Shown here: piece by piece, positions 53,305 through 62,504 of the stretch
How the letters are laid out: the number at the start of each line of letters is the position of its first letter
Numbering within the stretch: position 1 is the stretch's first letter
NCBI RefSeq assembly: GCF_030161115.1
Contig: NZ_BSPQ01000021.1
Span: 1 to 64,000, forward strand
Reading direction: 5' to 3'
Source of the DNA: Psychromonas marina
Lineage (GTDB): Bacteria > Pseudomonadota > Gammaproteobacteria > Enterobacterales > Psychromonadaceae
DNA length: 64,000 nucleotides
Notes under the pieces: generated by a model
What the model was told of the DNA's origin: nothing
Databases searched by the model: none
What the model saw: only the letters and a program-made list of their open reading frames with translations
Translations under genes and position numbers: made by a program

Positions 53305-54198
53305 ATGTCAGACAAGTCATGGCTGTCGGAAATCCCGCAACTTGATCGTCACCAATTATTAGATATCAGAAAAACACTAGACGGTGCTTACCGTAGCTTC
53401 TCACGTGAATATGGTGATAATATCGAAGCTTTCTTCGATCCTCTTCTTAGCTTTCTTATTTGGTTTGAAAAATTATTGTTAAATAGTCCTTGGTGGTTAG
53501 TGATCGCTGCATTAGCTATTTTTGCTTATCTAGCAAGTCGTTCATGGAAATTAACACTGGGTGTTGTTGTCGCTTTTTTCATGATAGGTTTTTTAGGAAT
53601 GTGGGAAAATACGATGCGTACCATGAGTATTATTACCGTATCTACTTTACTCGCAATTATACTCGGCGTGCCAATAGGCGTCGCGATGGCGCGTTCTAAC
53701 AGGGTTCAGTCAATTGTTACACCTATCCTTGATATAATGCAAACCATGCCAGCATTTGTATACTTGATTCCTGTCGTTATGTTGTTAGGAATAGGTAAAA
53801 TTCCGGGTGTTATTGCGGTTATTATTTATGCGATACCACCTGTTATACGTTTGACAAATCTTGGTATTAGACTGGTAGATAAAGAAGTATTAGAAGCTGC
53901 TACTGCTTATGGTGCTAATTCTATGCAACGCTTATTTGGTGTTCAGATCCCCTTAGCGATGCCTAATATCATGGCAGGTATCAACCAAACAATTATGATG
54001 GCGCTTTCTATGGTTGTTATTGCGTCGATGATTGGTGTTAAAGGACTAGGGCAACCGGTGTTAAAATCGATTACTAATCAATATTTCACATTAGGCTTGC
54101 TGAATGGATTGGCGATTGTCGCAATTGCGATCATTTTTGACCGACTATCTCAAAGTTATGCAAAGCGTACACTGCAAAATTTTGGAGGTAATGAATAA
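53305..54198 (+). CDS. proW: Betaine-type ABC permease (ProW/OpuAB-like)
   Basis: 297 residues. A cytosolic N-terminal segment of about 60 residues precedes six or so membrane helices. The BPD permease loop EAATAYGANSMQRLFGVQIPLAMP is evident (split here as EAATAYGANS and QIPLAMPNIM). It pairs with the ProV-like ATPase; the stop TAA and next ATG overlap by one base (TAATG). AAGGAAATAAATAAA precedes the start. Confidence 0.92.
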   Translation: MSDKSWLSEIPQLDRHQLLDIRKTLDGAYRSFSREYGDNIEAFFDPLLSFLIWFEKLLLNSPWWLVIAALAIFAYLASRSWKLTLGVVVAFFMIGFLGMWENTMRTMSIITVSTLLAIILGVPIGVAMARSNRVQSIVTPILDIMQTMPAFVYLIPVVMLLGIGKIPGVIAVIIYAIPPVIRLTNLGIRLVDKEVLEAATAYGANSMQRLFGVQIPLAMPNIMAGINQTIMMALSMVVIASMIGVKGLGQPVLKSITNQYFTLGLLNGLAIVAIAIIFDRLSQSYAKRTLQNFGGNE

Positions 54199-55421
54199 TG
54201 AGCGACAATGAAAATAAAGTACCATTGATGCGTATTAAAAACTTGTACAAAATATTTGGGAAAAATGAGAAAAAGGTACTTGAGCAAGTTAAAGCGGGTA
54301 AAAGCAAAGAGCAAATTTTAGAAGAAACAGGTCATACTGTAGGCTTATCAAATATCAACTTAGATATTTATCCTGGTGAAATATTCGTGATTATGGGGCT
54401 TTCAGGCTCAGGTAAATCGACATTAATCCGTCATTTTAATCGCTTAATAGAACCAACTGCGGGTGAAATTGAAATTGCAGGTAGTGATGTCATGAAGCTT
54501 GATGAAAAAGAGCTCCAAGGTTTTCGCCGAAATAAAATGTCAATGGTATTTCAACGTTTTGGTTTGTTACCTCACCGTACTGTACTACAAAATATTGGTT
54601 ACGGGTTACAGGTTCAAGGTATTGCAAAAGATGTTCGTGAAGATAAAGCAACTGAATGGTTAAATACTGTTGGACTGAATGGTTATGCAAATCAGTATCC
54701 GGCGCAATTATCTGGTGGACAACAGCAACGTGTAGGTCTTGCTCGTGCCTTATGTACTGATGCGGATATCTTATTAATGGATGAAGCCTTTTCTGCACTT
54801 GATCCGTTAATACGGAGTGAGATGCAGGATCAACTCATCGAGTTGCAAGATAAATTACATAAAACAATTGTATTTATTACCCATGATCTCGATGAAGCGT
54901 TACGTATTGGCGATAAAATTGCAATTTTGCGCGATGGTATATTAGTCCAACAGGGGGAGCCTGTAGATATTTTACTTAACCCTGTTGATGACTATGTAGA
55001 AGCATTCGTAAAAGATGTCAATCGTGCTCGCGCCTTAACCGTAGAAACGGTAATGCAACCGCAAATATGCCGTATCTCTTCCGAAACAATTGGTGAAGCA
55101 GTGTTACAAATGCGTAAATCAAAACAAGATTATGGCTACGTTGTTAATGATGACGGCTATCGTGGATTAATTACTCAAGAGACACTAGAGAATGTAGAAA
55201 AGGGTGAATACGATAATGTCATCGATGCCTCATTACTTGAAGATGTTCCTTCTGTTCAAAGTGATGCTTTGCTTGAAAGTGTTATTCCAGACATGATTGA
55301 TAATGAGCATCCATTACCCGTATTAAATGCTGAGGGTGAAGTAGAAGGGCATTTATGTCGCACAACACTTGCTGAAGTGTTAAGTGATCAGCCAAGTGTT
55401 GATAATGATGTGAAGAAGTGA
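54198..55421 (+). CDS. proV: Betaine-type ABC ATPase with CBS domains (ProV/OpuAA-like)
   Basis: 407 residues. Walker A GLSGSGKSTL, signature LSGGQQQRVGLARAL and Walker B ILLMDEAFSALD are intact. A tandem CBS region from about 285 onward (VMQPQICRISSETIG and LPVLNAEGEVEG) may sense ionic strength as in OpuA. The start overlaps the permease stop. Together with proX and proW it forms an osmolyte import system that, in a marine bacterium, would serve salt tolerance. A small zinc-ribbon gene lies convergently downstream. Confidence 0.93.
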   Translation: MSDNENKVPLMRIKNLYKIFGKNEKKVLEQVKAGKSKEQILEETGHTVGLSNINLDIYPGEIFVIMGLSGSGKSTLIRHFNRLIEPTAGEIEIAGSDVMKLDEKELQGFRRNKMSMVFQRFGLLPHRTVLQNIGYGLQVQGIAKDVREDKATEWLNTVGLNGYANQYPAQLSGGQQQRVGLARALCTDADILLMDEAFSALDPLIRSEMQDQLIELQDKLHKTIVFITHDLDEALRIGDKIAILRDGILVQQGEPVDILLNPVDDYVEAFVKDVNRARALTVETVMQPQICRISSETIGEAVLQMRKSKQDYGYVVNDDGYRGLITQETLENVEKGEYDNVIDASLLEDVPSVQSDALLESVIPDMIDNEHPLPVLNAEGEVEGHLCRTTLAEVLSDQPSVDNDVKK

Positions 55422-55568
55422 CAAACCTTTTAACTTGATAGGTTATATATTAGCTAGGTGTTGATAACGATTAATTTCAATGCTTGGCTAATGTTCATGC
55501 AAAATAAAGCCTTGGAGCTTCAGGTATTTTAGAAAGTGTTAAAACATTTTAATAATAATTAATAATAA

Positions 55569-55730
55569 TCAATCTAAAGCTTCATTAAATTTAACCGCCT
55601 TAAAAGTCATTTTCTGACAATTGACACATTTATATTTTTCTTCATTTCTATGGGTAAATAACCGTTCTTTTAGTGAGCGATGATGCTTTAAAATAGGCAA
55701 CGGCTCCCCACAATATTTACACGTATGCAT
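55569..55730 (-). CDS. Small zinc-ribbon protein
   Basis: 53 residues. Two CxxC pairs, CKYC at 4-7 and CVNC at 35-38, are separated by about 27 residues in which KHHRSLKERLFTHRNEE is basic and His-rich. That spacing and composition fit a zinc ribbon. GGGAGAG precedes the ATG at 55730. The frame is intact and codon usage fits its neighbours. It is not homologous to a family I can name; it could bind nucleic acid or protein. It is shorter than usual annotation cutoffs and was found by reading the minus strand directly. Confidence 0.75.
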   Translation of the reverse strand: MHTCKYCGEPLPILKHHRSLKERLFTHRNEEKYKCVNCQKMTFKAVKFNEALD

Positions 55731-56208
55731 AATACTCTCCCTGTAATAGCCAACATTAATATAATATCAATCAATGTTTTAACCATCTTAATCACCCATA
55801 AATAAAAGTCAATTAAAAACAAAATAAAGATCCCGCCTGCCAGTGTGGTTTTGTTTTATTAACAATGCGCTACCTAGTTAACTTAAAATTTAGCACATGC
55901 TTAGCATTTACATTTTATATTTACACTTATTATTAATATATCTGTTACGACATTTTAGATTATCTACTATTAATGTTAGCTCAATTAATCAGCCACATTT
56001 TCTACATTCAACATAAAGTGACCGCCGTCAAATTTAATATACTAACTGGGTCTATGTCAAAAAACAGAGTATAAACGATGAAAAATCAATCGATTAATTT
56101 GCTAGTTGGTAACAATTGATTAACATCATAGTGACTTATTGTAATAGGTTAATTTTATAAATTATTAACATGTCGTTATGTGGCATCGCTACTATCAAGG
56201 AGAACAGA
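55731..56208. other. Divergent intergenic region before the TRAP operon
   Basis: This 478-bp AT-rich stretch lies between the zinc-ribbon gene and dctP. I see no gene and no clear operator; it should hold the TRAP promoter. Confidence 0.45.
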
Positions 56209-57294
56209 ATGCAGTTAAAAAAGTTAGTCAAACATTTAGCAATAGGTTTGTCTATTGCAGGAACACTTTTTACCCCGTTTGTAGCCAATGCTGCAAAAGC
56301 GGAGCATAAATGGAAAATGGTGACCACTTGGCCAAAAAACTTTCCTGGTTTAGGTACTGGGGCAAATGAGTTAGCAGCATTAATTAATGAAATGAGTGCC
56401 GGCCGTATTCAAGTCAAAGTATATGGGGCAAAAGAACTTGTAGGGGCGTTAGAAACGTTTGATGCAGTCTCTCGTGGTACAGCAGAATTAGGCCACGGTG
56501 CAGGCTATTACTGGAAAGGTAAAGTGCCTGCAGGGCAGTTCTTCACTGCGGTGCCTTTTGGGTTAACCGCTCAAGAGATGAATGGTTGGATATACAATGG
56601 TGGTGGATTAGCGTTATGGCATGAAGCTTACGAACCCTTTGGTATTGTTCCAATGCCTGCAGGTAATACTGGTGTGCAAATGGGGGGCTGGTTTAATAAG
56701 CGTATTGATAGTCTCGCAGACCTTAAAGGTTTGAAGATGCGTATTCCCGGTTTAGGTGGTGAAGTGTTAAAACGAGCAGGCGGTACGCCGGTCTTATTAC
56801 CAGGTAGTGAAATTTTTCCTGCATTACAATCAGGTACCATCGATGCAACAGAGTGGGTAGGTCCTTATAACGATCTTGCATTTGGCCTTAATAAAGCCGC
56901 AAAATACTATTATTATCCAGGATGGCATGAGCCAGGTTCAACAATGGAAGTGCTAATTAATAAGAAAGCATTAGAAGCGCTACCAAAAGATTTACAATCA
57001 ATTGTGTTAAATGCAACTAAAGTTGCCAATGCTAACATGCTGGCAGATTACACTACGCGAAACAATGCTGCTCTTGAGCAATTGGTTAATAAAGGAGGGG
57101 TAGAGCTATTACCGTTCCCGAAAGATGTCATAACACAGTTAAAGGCACTATCAGCTGAAGTTGTTATGGAAGAAGCACAAAAAGATGAAATGAGTAAAAA
57201 GGTTTATGCTTCTTATAAAGCCTATCGTGACCAAGTGATTAAATGGCACGCTATCTCAGAGCAATCCTACTTGAATGCAAGAAACCCTGAGTAG
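56209..57294 (+). CDS. dctP: TRAP transporter substrate-binding protein (DctP/TakP-like)
   Basis: 361 residues from the ATG at 56209, where AAGGAGAAC is an excellent ribosome site; a start 13 codons earlier is worse. A Sec signal peptide ends at ANA (about residue 27). Residues such as RIPGLGGEVLKRAGG, PGSEIFPALQSGTIDATEW and VGPYND match the group of TRAP proteins that includes TakP, an alpha-keto acid receptor. The conserved Arg is in RIPGLG. The substrate is probably an organic acid. A terminator lies between it and dctQ. Confidence 0.9.
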   Translation: MQLKKLVKHLAIGLSIAGTLFTPFVANAAKAEHKWKMVTTWPKNFPGLGTGANELAALINEMSAGRIQVKVYGAKELVGALETFDAVSRGTAELGHGAGYYWKGKVPAGQFFTAVPFGLTAQEMNGWIYNGGGLALWHEAYEPFGIVPMPAGNTGVQMGGWFNKRIDSLADLKGLKMRIPGLGGEVLKRAGGTPVLLPGSEIFPALQSGTIDATEWVGPYNDLAFGLNKAAKYYYYPGWHEPGSTMEVLINKKALEALPKDLQSIVLNATKVANANMLADYTTRNNAALEQLVNKGGVELLPFPKDVITQLKALSAEVVMEEAQKDEMSKKVYASYKAYRDQVIKWHAISEQSYLNARNPE

Positions 57295-57305
57295 TTCCGA
57301 TAAAT

Positions 57306-57336
57306 CAGCTAATCCAATCACCTAATGGATTAGCTG
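57306..57336 (+). terminator. Intercistronic terminator between dctP and dctQ
   Basis: CAGCTAATCCA pairs perfectly with TGGATTAGCTG around a nine-base loop and is followed by TTCTTTTTT. Confidence 0.9.
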
Positions 57337-57389
57337 TTCTTTTTTATAGGGCTATTTAAGACATAGTCCCATTTTTTGTAAATAGAGAA

Positions 57390-57962
57390 ATGTGTATGGA
57401 TACACCATCCCCTGTAGTCATCAACCTAATCAAAAACATCAATCGTTTTAGTGACTGGACTGGCCGTTTTGTTTCTTGGTTTGTACTCGCGATTGTATTA
57501 GTTACATTCATTGTCGTTGTCATGCGTTATCTTTTTAATACCGGTTCTGTCTTTTTGCAGGAATCGATCACTTATTTTCACAACTACGTCATTATGCTCG
57601 GTGCAGGTTATACGTTGTTAAAAGGTGGGCATGTACGTGTTGACATTTTTTATCGACCTGCAAGTGCTAAAAAGCAAGCATGGGTTAATTTATTCGGTTT
57701 TCTTTTCTTATTACTCCCGACCTGTTTGTTTATCTTTTTTATTGCTTGGGAATATGTAGCCGCTTCATGGCGTGTATTAGAAGGTTCACAAGAAGCGGGA
57801 GGAATTGATGCGCGTTACTTGTTTAAATCTACCATTTTATTAATGCCAGCATTAATGATCATTCAAGGTATTGCTGAAACGTTAAAAGCAATATTGGTCA
57901 TCAAAGGTTATGAAAAGCAAGTTGAAGCATTAGACACACATCAAGAGGAGCATGGATTATGA
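57390..57962 (+). CDS. dctQ: TRAP transporter small permease (DctQ)
   Basis: 190 residues with four membrane helices (about 27-47, 62-82, 100-122 and 145-165). Typical DctQ features are FVVVMRYLFNTGSVF-like segment (VVVMRYLFNTGSVFLQE) and GGHVRVDIFYRP. A start at the ATG two codons later (57396) is also possible; no strong ribosome site separates them. It anchors the binding protein to the DctM ion-coupled subunit. Overlaps dctM by four bases (ATGA). Confidence 0.9.
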   Translation: MCMDTPSPVVINLIKNINRFSDWTGRFVSWFVLAIVLVTFIVVVMRYLFNTGSVFLQESITYFHNYVIMLGAGYTLLKGGHVRVDIFYRPASAKKQAWVNLFGFLFLLLPTCLFIFFIAWEYVAASWRVLEGSQEAGGIDARYLFKSTILLMPALMIIQGIAETLKAILVIKGYEKQVEALDTHQEEHGL

Positions 57963-59338
57963 TTGAATTGCTACCACTATTATTATTCGCCTTTGCTTTT
58001 ATCATATTATTAGTCGGTTATCCTGTCGCTTTTGCTTTAGCAGGATCAGGTCTCCTATTTGCCTTAATAGGTTATATGACTGGCACGTTCGATAGCGTAT
58101 TCCTTGAAGCTATCCCAAATCGTATTCAGGGTATTCTTTCCAATGAACTCTTAATTGCTATCCCCCTATTTGTATTTATGGGCGTGATGCTAGAAAAGTC
58201 TAAAATAGCAGAAGAGTTACTCGATACAATGGGGCAAGTCTTTGGCGGTAAACCCGGTGGCTTAGGTTTGTCGGTGTTGATTGTTGGTATGTTATTAGCC
58301 GCGAGTACAGGCATTGTTGGTGCGACGGTTGTTACAATGGGCTTGTTAGCGTTACCTACCATGTTAAAGCGTGGTTATTCACCACAAGTCGCTACTGGCG
58401 TTATCTGTGCATCGGGCACCTTAGGGCAAATAATCCCCCCATCAATTGTATTAGTGTTATTGGGTGATGTAATCTCATCTGCCTATCAACAAGCTCAATT
58501 AGACCAAGGCATTTTCGCTCCTGAAAGTGTCACGGTAGGTGATCTGTTTTTAGGAGCATTGATTCCAGGCATATTGTTAGTTGGTCTGTATGCATTGTAT
58601 ATCATCATAATCGCACTAGTGGCACCTAACAAAGTACCGCCAATTCCAGAGGATGAGCGTAAAGTAAGTCGTGAATTATGGATGCAAGTACTAACCGTAT
58701 TAATCCCACCTATTGGTTTGATTGTATTGGTACTGGGTTCAATTCTAGGGGGGATTGCAACACCTACAGAAGCTGCATCTGTCGGCTCGGTTGGCGCTAT
58801 TGTTTTAGCAAAATTTAAGAAAACGTTAAATTTTTCAGTATTACAGCAAGTATTGCGTAGCACTACCGAAGTAACTGCAATGGTGTTCATGATTTTAATC
58901 GGCGCTTCAATTTTCTCTCTTGTATTTCGTGGCTTCGGCGGGGATGATCTTGTACGTGATTTTTTGACTAATTTACCCGGGGGTATGTTTTCTGCGCTAT
59001 TTTTAGTCATGTTAGTGATGTTTTTACTTGGATTCTTTCTCGACTTTATTGAAATAACGTTTGTTGTTATACCTATTGTTGCACCAATCCTTTTGAGTAT
59101 GGGGATCGATCCTATTTGGTTAGGTATTATGATTGCCTTAAACCTACAAACCTCATTTTTGACACCTCCCTTTGGGTTCTCACTGTTTTATCTGCGTGGG
59201 GTTGCCCCAGACTCGGTTTCAACGCCACAGATTTACCGCGGCGTTATTCCATTTATTGCCATACAAATAGTCGTAATTGGTTTACTGGCTTATTACCCAA
59301 GCTTAGCCACTTGGTTACCTAATTTAGTATATGGTTAA
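57959..59338 (+). CDS. dctM: TRAP transporter large permease (DctM)
   Basis: 459 residues, about 12 membrane helices. Segments such as LVGYPVAFALAGSGLLFAL, GTLGQIIPPSIVLVLLGD and GGIATPTEAASVGSVGA match the DctM ion transporter. It should drive sodium-coupled import of an organic acid delivered by DctP. It overlaps dctQ by four bases. A 14-bp stem hairpin follows 31 bp downstream. Confidence 0.94.
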   Translation: MIELLPLLLFAFAFIILLVGYPVAFALAGSGLLFALIGYMTGTFDSVFLEAIPNRIQGILSNELLIAIPLFVFMGVMLEKSKIAEELLDTMGQVFGGKPGGLGLSVLIVGMLLAASTGIVGATVVTMGLLALPTMLKRGYSPQVATGVICASGTLGQIIPPSIVLVLLGDVISSAYQQAQLDQGIFAPESVTVGDLFLGALIPGILLVGLYALYIIIIALVAPNKVPPIPEDERKVSRELWMQVLTVLIPPIGLIVLVLGSILGGIATPTEAASVGSVGAIVLAKFKKTLNFSVLQQVLRSTTEVTAMVFMILIGASIFSLVFRGFGGDDLVRDFLTNLPGGMFSALFLVMLVMFLLGFFLDFIEITFVVIPIVAPILLSMGIDPIWLGIMIALNLQTSFLTPPFGFSLFYLRGVAPDSVSTPQIYRGVIPFIAIQIVVIGLLAYYPSLATWLPNLVYG

Positions 59339-59369
59339 TTTTATTGGTTAGCCGCAAGCATTAATTTAA

Positions 59370-59407
59370 CTCTGTTCATCTCAACATCAACGGTGAGATG
59401 AACAGAG
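59370..59407 (+). terminator. Hairpin after dctM
   Basis: A perfect 14-bp stem, CTCTGTTCATCTCA with TGAGATGAACAGAG, has a 10-base loop. No U-run follows. It may end the TRAP transcript or protect its 3' end. Confidence 0.65.
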
Positions 59408-59572
59408 CAATTCACTCATCTATTTACATTAATTTATAATACTGCGTTTGTTTCTGCGATTTTACTCCTCTTTTACAATATTATTATATCTTTAAGTTAA
59501 ACATTTACCTCACCAAGACATTTAATGTCGAAATTTATATCCTATTGATCTATAGCAGTTAAATCTCTTATG

Positions 59573-59624
59573 GGCGTAGTAACTTAGACCATTAGGGGCG
59601 TAGAAAATAATGATAAAGGCGTAG
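59573..59624 (+). repeat. Three direct repeats of GGCGTAG upstream of the alkaline phosphatase gene
   Basis: GGCGTAG occurs at 59573, 59597 and 59618, spacings 24 and 21 bp, close to two helical turns, which suits a tandem activator site. Confidence 0.45.
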
Positions 59625-59659
59625 ATTTAATTGTTTTATATCAGCATGTTACGTAACTT

Positions 59660-59677
59660 ATGTCACGTTTTTGTCAT
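59660..59677 (+). promoter_or_regulatory. Candidate PHO box (PhoB binding site)
   Basis: ATGTCAC-GTTT-TTGTCAT is two direct 7-mers with an 11-bp period, as in the PhoB consensus CTGTCAT-N4-CTGTCAT. A -10-like TTTACT lies at 59691-59696, about 13 bp further, and the ATG is at 59728. It fits induction by phosphate starvation. Confidence 0.7.
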
Positions 59678-59727
59678 ATTTGGTTGTTACTTTACTGGCT
59701 CTTTAATAACGCAAGTGAGAATAACGG

Positions 59728-61992
59728 ATGTTTAAAACTAAAAACCTTTTTTTTTCAGTGTCGACAATAAGCCTGTTGGTATTAGCAGGTTGTAATAGTA
59801 ATGATAAAGAGTATATCGATCGTGAAGTAGATCGAGAAATTGCAGATAGTATTGATACAGGTCCTTATGCTTGTAGCAGTGAAGAAATAGATGACAACCC
59901 TGGAAAAGACTGTCGCTTGTATATTAAAGGTTCGATGAATAGTTGGTCAGCCCGTCCTGATGCGCAACTTCATTATCAGGGAGAGGGTGCCCACATTGCA
60001 TTATTTAGTATGGAATCCGGCTCTTATTCTTTTAAAATTTCCGATCCACAATGGAGTGACCAACGTGATCTAGCGATTGCTCAAAGTGCGGATAACAGTG
60101 TCTCGGTAGATACCATTTACGAGTTACAGCGTAAATACGATGAATTTGAAAACCAAAATATGGATATTGTTGTAAATGGGCAGGAACAAGTATTTCGATT
60201 TACACTAGATGCCAGTGTAAGTACTGATAACCCAACGCTCTACATAGAGAATATTACTGAACAAGACGTCGACAATCTATCTACACCAATGTACTTAGTT
60301 GGTAGTTTCACTGATTGGGAGCAACATGATGATTATGTTTTTAAATATATTGGTGCTGGTAATTATCAAGTCAAAGTTTCATTTGCCCAACAGACTGACA
60401 TACAATTTAATATTACACAGGAATTAGATGATAAGTTATTAACCTATGGTTCACTAAAAAATCAACTTGTAGACCTAAAAGAAGGGGCATCTGCACTGAC
60501 AACTTACCCTGGTGGTTTGATTCATGCCAGCGTTGAAGCAGGAAGTTACATAGTAGGTATATCTGTATTGGGTGATGGTCAGATTGGTGTACCCGTTTCT
60601 ATTGCTAAGGTTAATGCGGTGTCTGGTTACAATAAATTAACAACCATTGATAACCCCATAAGTATTGGTGCTGATGGTAGTACCTTTGCCCAAAGTTATG
60701 AATGGGAAACTTCCTCTGACGATGCGGTTAACGTATCACTAGAAGATGATGACAAACAATTGGATTCTACTTCAAGACAAATTGCAACAGCAGATGAGCA
60801 AGGTAACTATAAAGTCACATTAACAATCAATAAAGAACTCGACTCTCAATCAACAGATAGCCATGATGTAGATGTTGTCAGTATGGAAAAAACTAAAAAC
60901 GTAATTTTAATGATTGGTGATGGTATGGGATACGGCCAAATTAATGTAACACGTGCTTACAAAGGTGAAACATTATTTCTTGAATCAGGAATTCATCAAG
61001 GCCAGATAAATACAGCTAGTGCTGATACATTGGGACATGAGCATCTAGCTGGCTTAGGTGAACACTATTATACTGATTCTGCAGCAGCTGCGTCTGCTAT
61101 GGCAACAGGTTATAAGGTAAACTCTGGTGTTATATCGCAAGCTATCCCTGGTGATGGTTCTGATCTTAAAACTATTCTTGAATCAGCCCAAAAAATGGGT
61201 AAATCAGTGGGGGTTGTTGCCACTTCTCATTGCGTGCATGCAACTCCTGCTGCGTTTACTGCACATGGTCAAAACAGAAATGATTTTACGCAGCTTTCTC
61301 AAAGCATGTTTTATGATGTTCAACCTAATGTAGCATTATGTGGTAGCAAACAAGTGGACAATATCGATGTGATAAGTCGTGATGCTGCAGCGAACAACTA
61401 CATTGTTGTTCGCAACCATACTGACTTGATGACTAAAATGGATGATCTGCCAATTAATGATCCAAATGCGGAGATTAAGTTTGCAGGTATTTTTGGAATC
61501 GATGAAATCCCTTATGTCGTGCCAAGTGATTCACAAGAAGCGAATGATTGGAGTTATGAAAGCTTAGACATCCCGCAGATTGAAAGGATGACAGAGATTG
61601 CAATAGATATTCTGTCACGTAACCCTAATGGCTTTTTCTTAATGGTAGAAGGCTCACAAATTGATTTTGCGGCACATATAAATGATGAAAAACGTATGAT
61701 TCATGAAACACTTAAATTTGATGACTCAGTTAAACATGCTGTTGATTGGTCCGTACAACGTGATGATACGATGGTTATTGTCACTGCCGATCATGAAACT
61801 GGCGGTTTAGCGCTTATTAAAACAAATGGTGCTGGTAATATCCCGGATGTTAGTTGGAAATGGGGTAGTCATACGAATGTACCTGTACCAATGATGGCTT
61901 GGGGGTTGAACAGCGATGTTGTGCATGCACGCTCAATTGATAATACATCCATCCACAGTATTATGTTCGGTGCAATGACTGCTGCACAGTAA
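59728..61992 (+). CDS. Alkaline phosphatase lipoprotein with N-terminal carbohydrate-binding-like modules
   Basis: 754 residues with a lipoprotein signal ending LVLAGC (Cys22). Two modules of about 110 residues at roughly 60-165 and 185-285 carry LYIKGSMNSWSARPD and MYLVGSFTDWEQHDD, resembling E-set/CBM48-type glycan-binding domains. The catalytic domain from about 385 is PhoA-superfamily: MIGDGMGYGQ (metal Asp), DSAAAASAMATGY (Ser nucleophile), MVEGSQIDFAAH and TADHETGG. It hydrolyses phosphomonoesters outside the cytoplasm. A candidate PHO box lies upstream, and glgC lies downstream. Typical PhoA is about 470 residues, so the N-terminal region is an unusual addition. Confidence 0.9.
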   Translation: MFKTKNLFFSVSTISLLVLAGCNSNDKEYIDREVDREIADSIDTGPYACSSEEIDDNPGKDCRLYIKGSMNSWSARPDAQLHYQGEGAHIALFSMESGSYSFKISDPQWSDQRDLAIAQSADNSVSVDTIYELQRKYDEFENQNMDIVVNGQEQVFRFTLDASVSTDNPTLYIENITEQDVDNLSTPMYLVGSFTDWEQHDDYVFKYIGAGNYQVKVSFAQQTDIQFNITQELDDKLLTYGSLKNQLVDLKEGASALTTYPGGLIHASVEAGSYIVGISVLGDGQIGVPVSIAKVNAVSGYNKLTTIDNPISIGADGSTFAQSYEWETSSDDAVNVSLEDDDKQLDSTSRQIATADEQGNYKVTLTINKELDSQSTDSHDVDVVSMEKTKNVILMIGDGMGYGQINVTRAYKGETLFLESGIHQGQINTASADTLGHEHLAGLGEHYYTDSAAAASAMATGYKVNSGVISQAIPGDGSDLKTILESAQKMGKSVGVVATSHCVHATPAAFTAHGQNRNDFTQLSQSMFYDVQPNVALCGSKQVDNIDVISRDAAANNYIVVRNHTDLMTKMDDLPINDPNAEIKFAGIFGIDEIPYVVPSDSQEANDWSYESLDIPQIERMTEIAIDILSRNPNGFFLMVEGSQIDFAAHINDEKRMIHETLKFDDSVKHAVDWSVQRDDTMVIVTADHETGGLALIKTNGAGNIPDVSWKWGSHTNVPVPMMAWGLNSDVVHARSIDNTSIHSIMFGAMTAAQ

Positions 61993-62504
61993 AAGTGTAA
62001 TCAGTTTTGATATTATTAACTATGTAATATTATTTTGAATAATCATGCTTGTCTTATCACAGTGCTGGTGGACTGTGATAAGACAAGTATTTTATAAAGG
62101 ATATGGTAGAACCTGCTCGACTTTAGATACTTATTTGCACTTTTTTACTCGTAATATTGAAAGATAAAATACATTGTTGATAATGTTTATCATCAATACT
62201 CATTATCATTCGGCTCAGCTTCTCATTATTCGTTAATAATCCCCACCTTGAGTACACAGATAGACATAGCGTGATCTGCCTATCGCGACAGCTGCAATTA
62301 ATTCATTATAGTATTTACTCATTGATGACGATTTAAACGCTGATTTACGCTCTTTAATCTAACTTCTTAGCAACAAACTTATTCAATATAAATGCCTTTG
62401 TCATTTATTTGAAAAGTTACTCTGCAATAATAGTTTTTTATTTGTATTTACTAATGAAACCCTATTCTTGTTTCCCTTTGAAAAATTCCTCTCAGGAGAT
62501 TTAT
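61993..62504. other. Intergenic region before glgC
   Basis: This 512-bp gap contains the phosphatase terminator at 62048-62087 and the leader of glgC. Thirty-two in-frame codons upstream of the chosen glgC start lack a ribosome site. No other feature is seen. Confidence 0.5.
62048..62087 (+). terminator. Terminator after the alkaline phosphatase gene
   Basis: A perfect 16-bp stem, CTTGTCTTATCACAGT with ACTGTGATAAGACAAG, has an eight-base loop and is followed by TATTTTATAA. Confidence 0.85.

Larger units (their letters stand above)
59339..59727. other. Intergenic region with hairpin, triple direct repeat and PHO box
   Basis: The stretch holds the DctM-side hairpin (59370-59407), three copies of GGCGTAG (59573-59579, 59597-59603, 59618-59624) spaced 24 and 21 bp apart, and a candidate PHO box (59660-59677) before the alkaline phosphatase gene. 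Confidence 0.6.
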
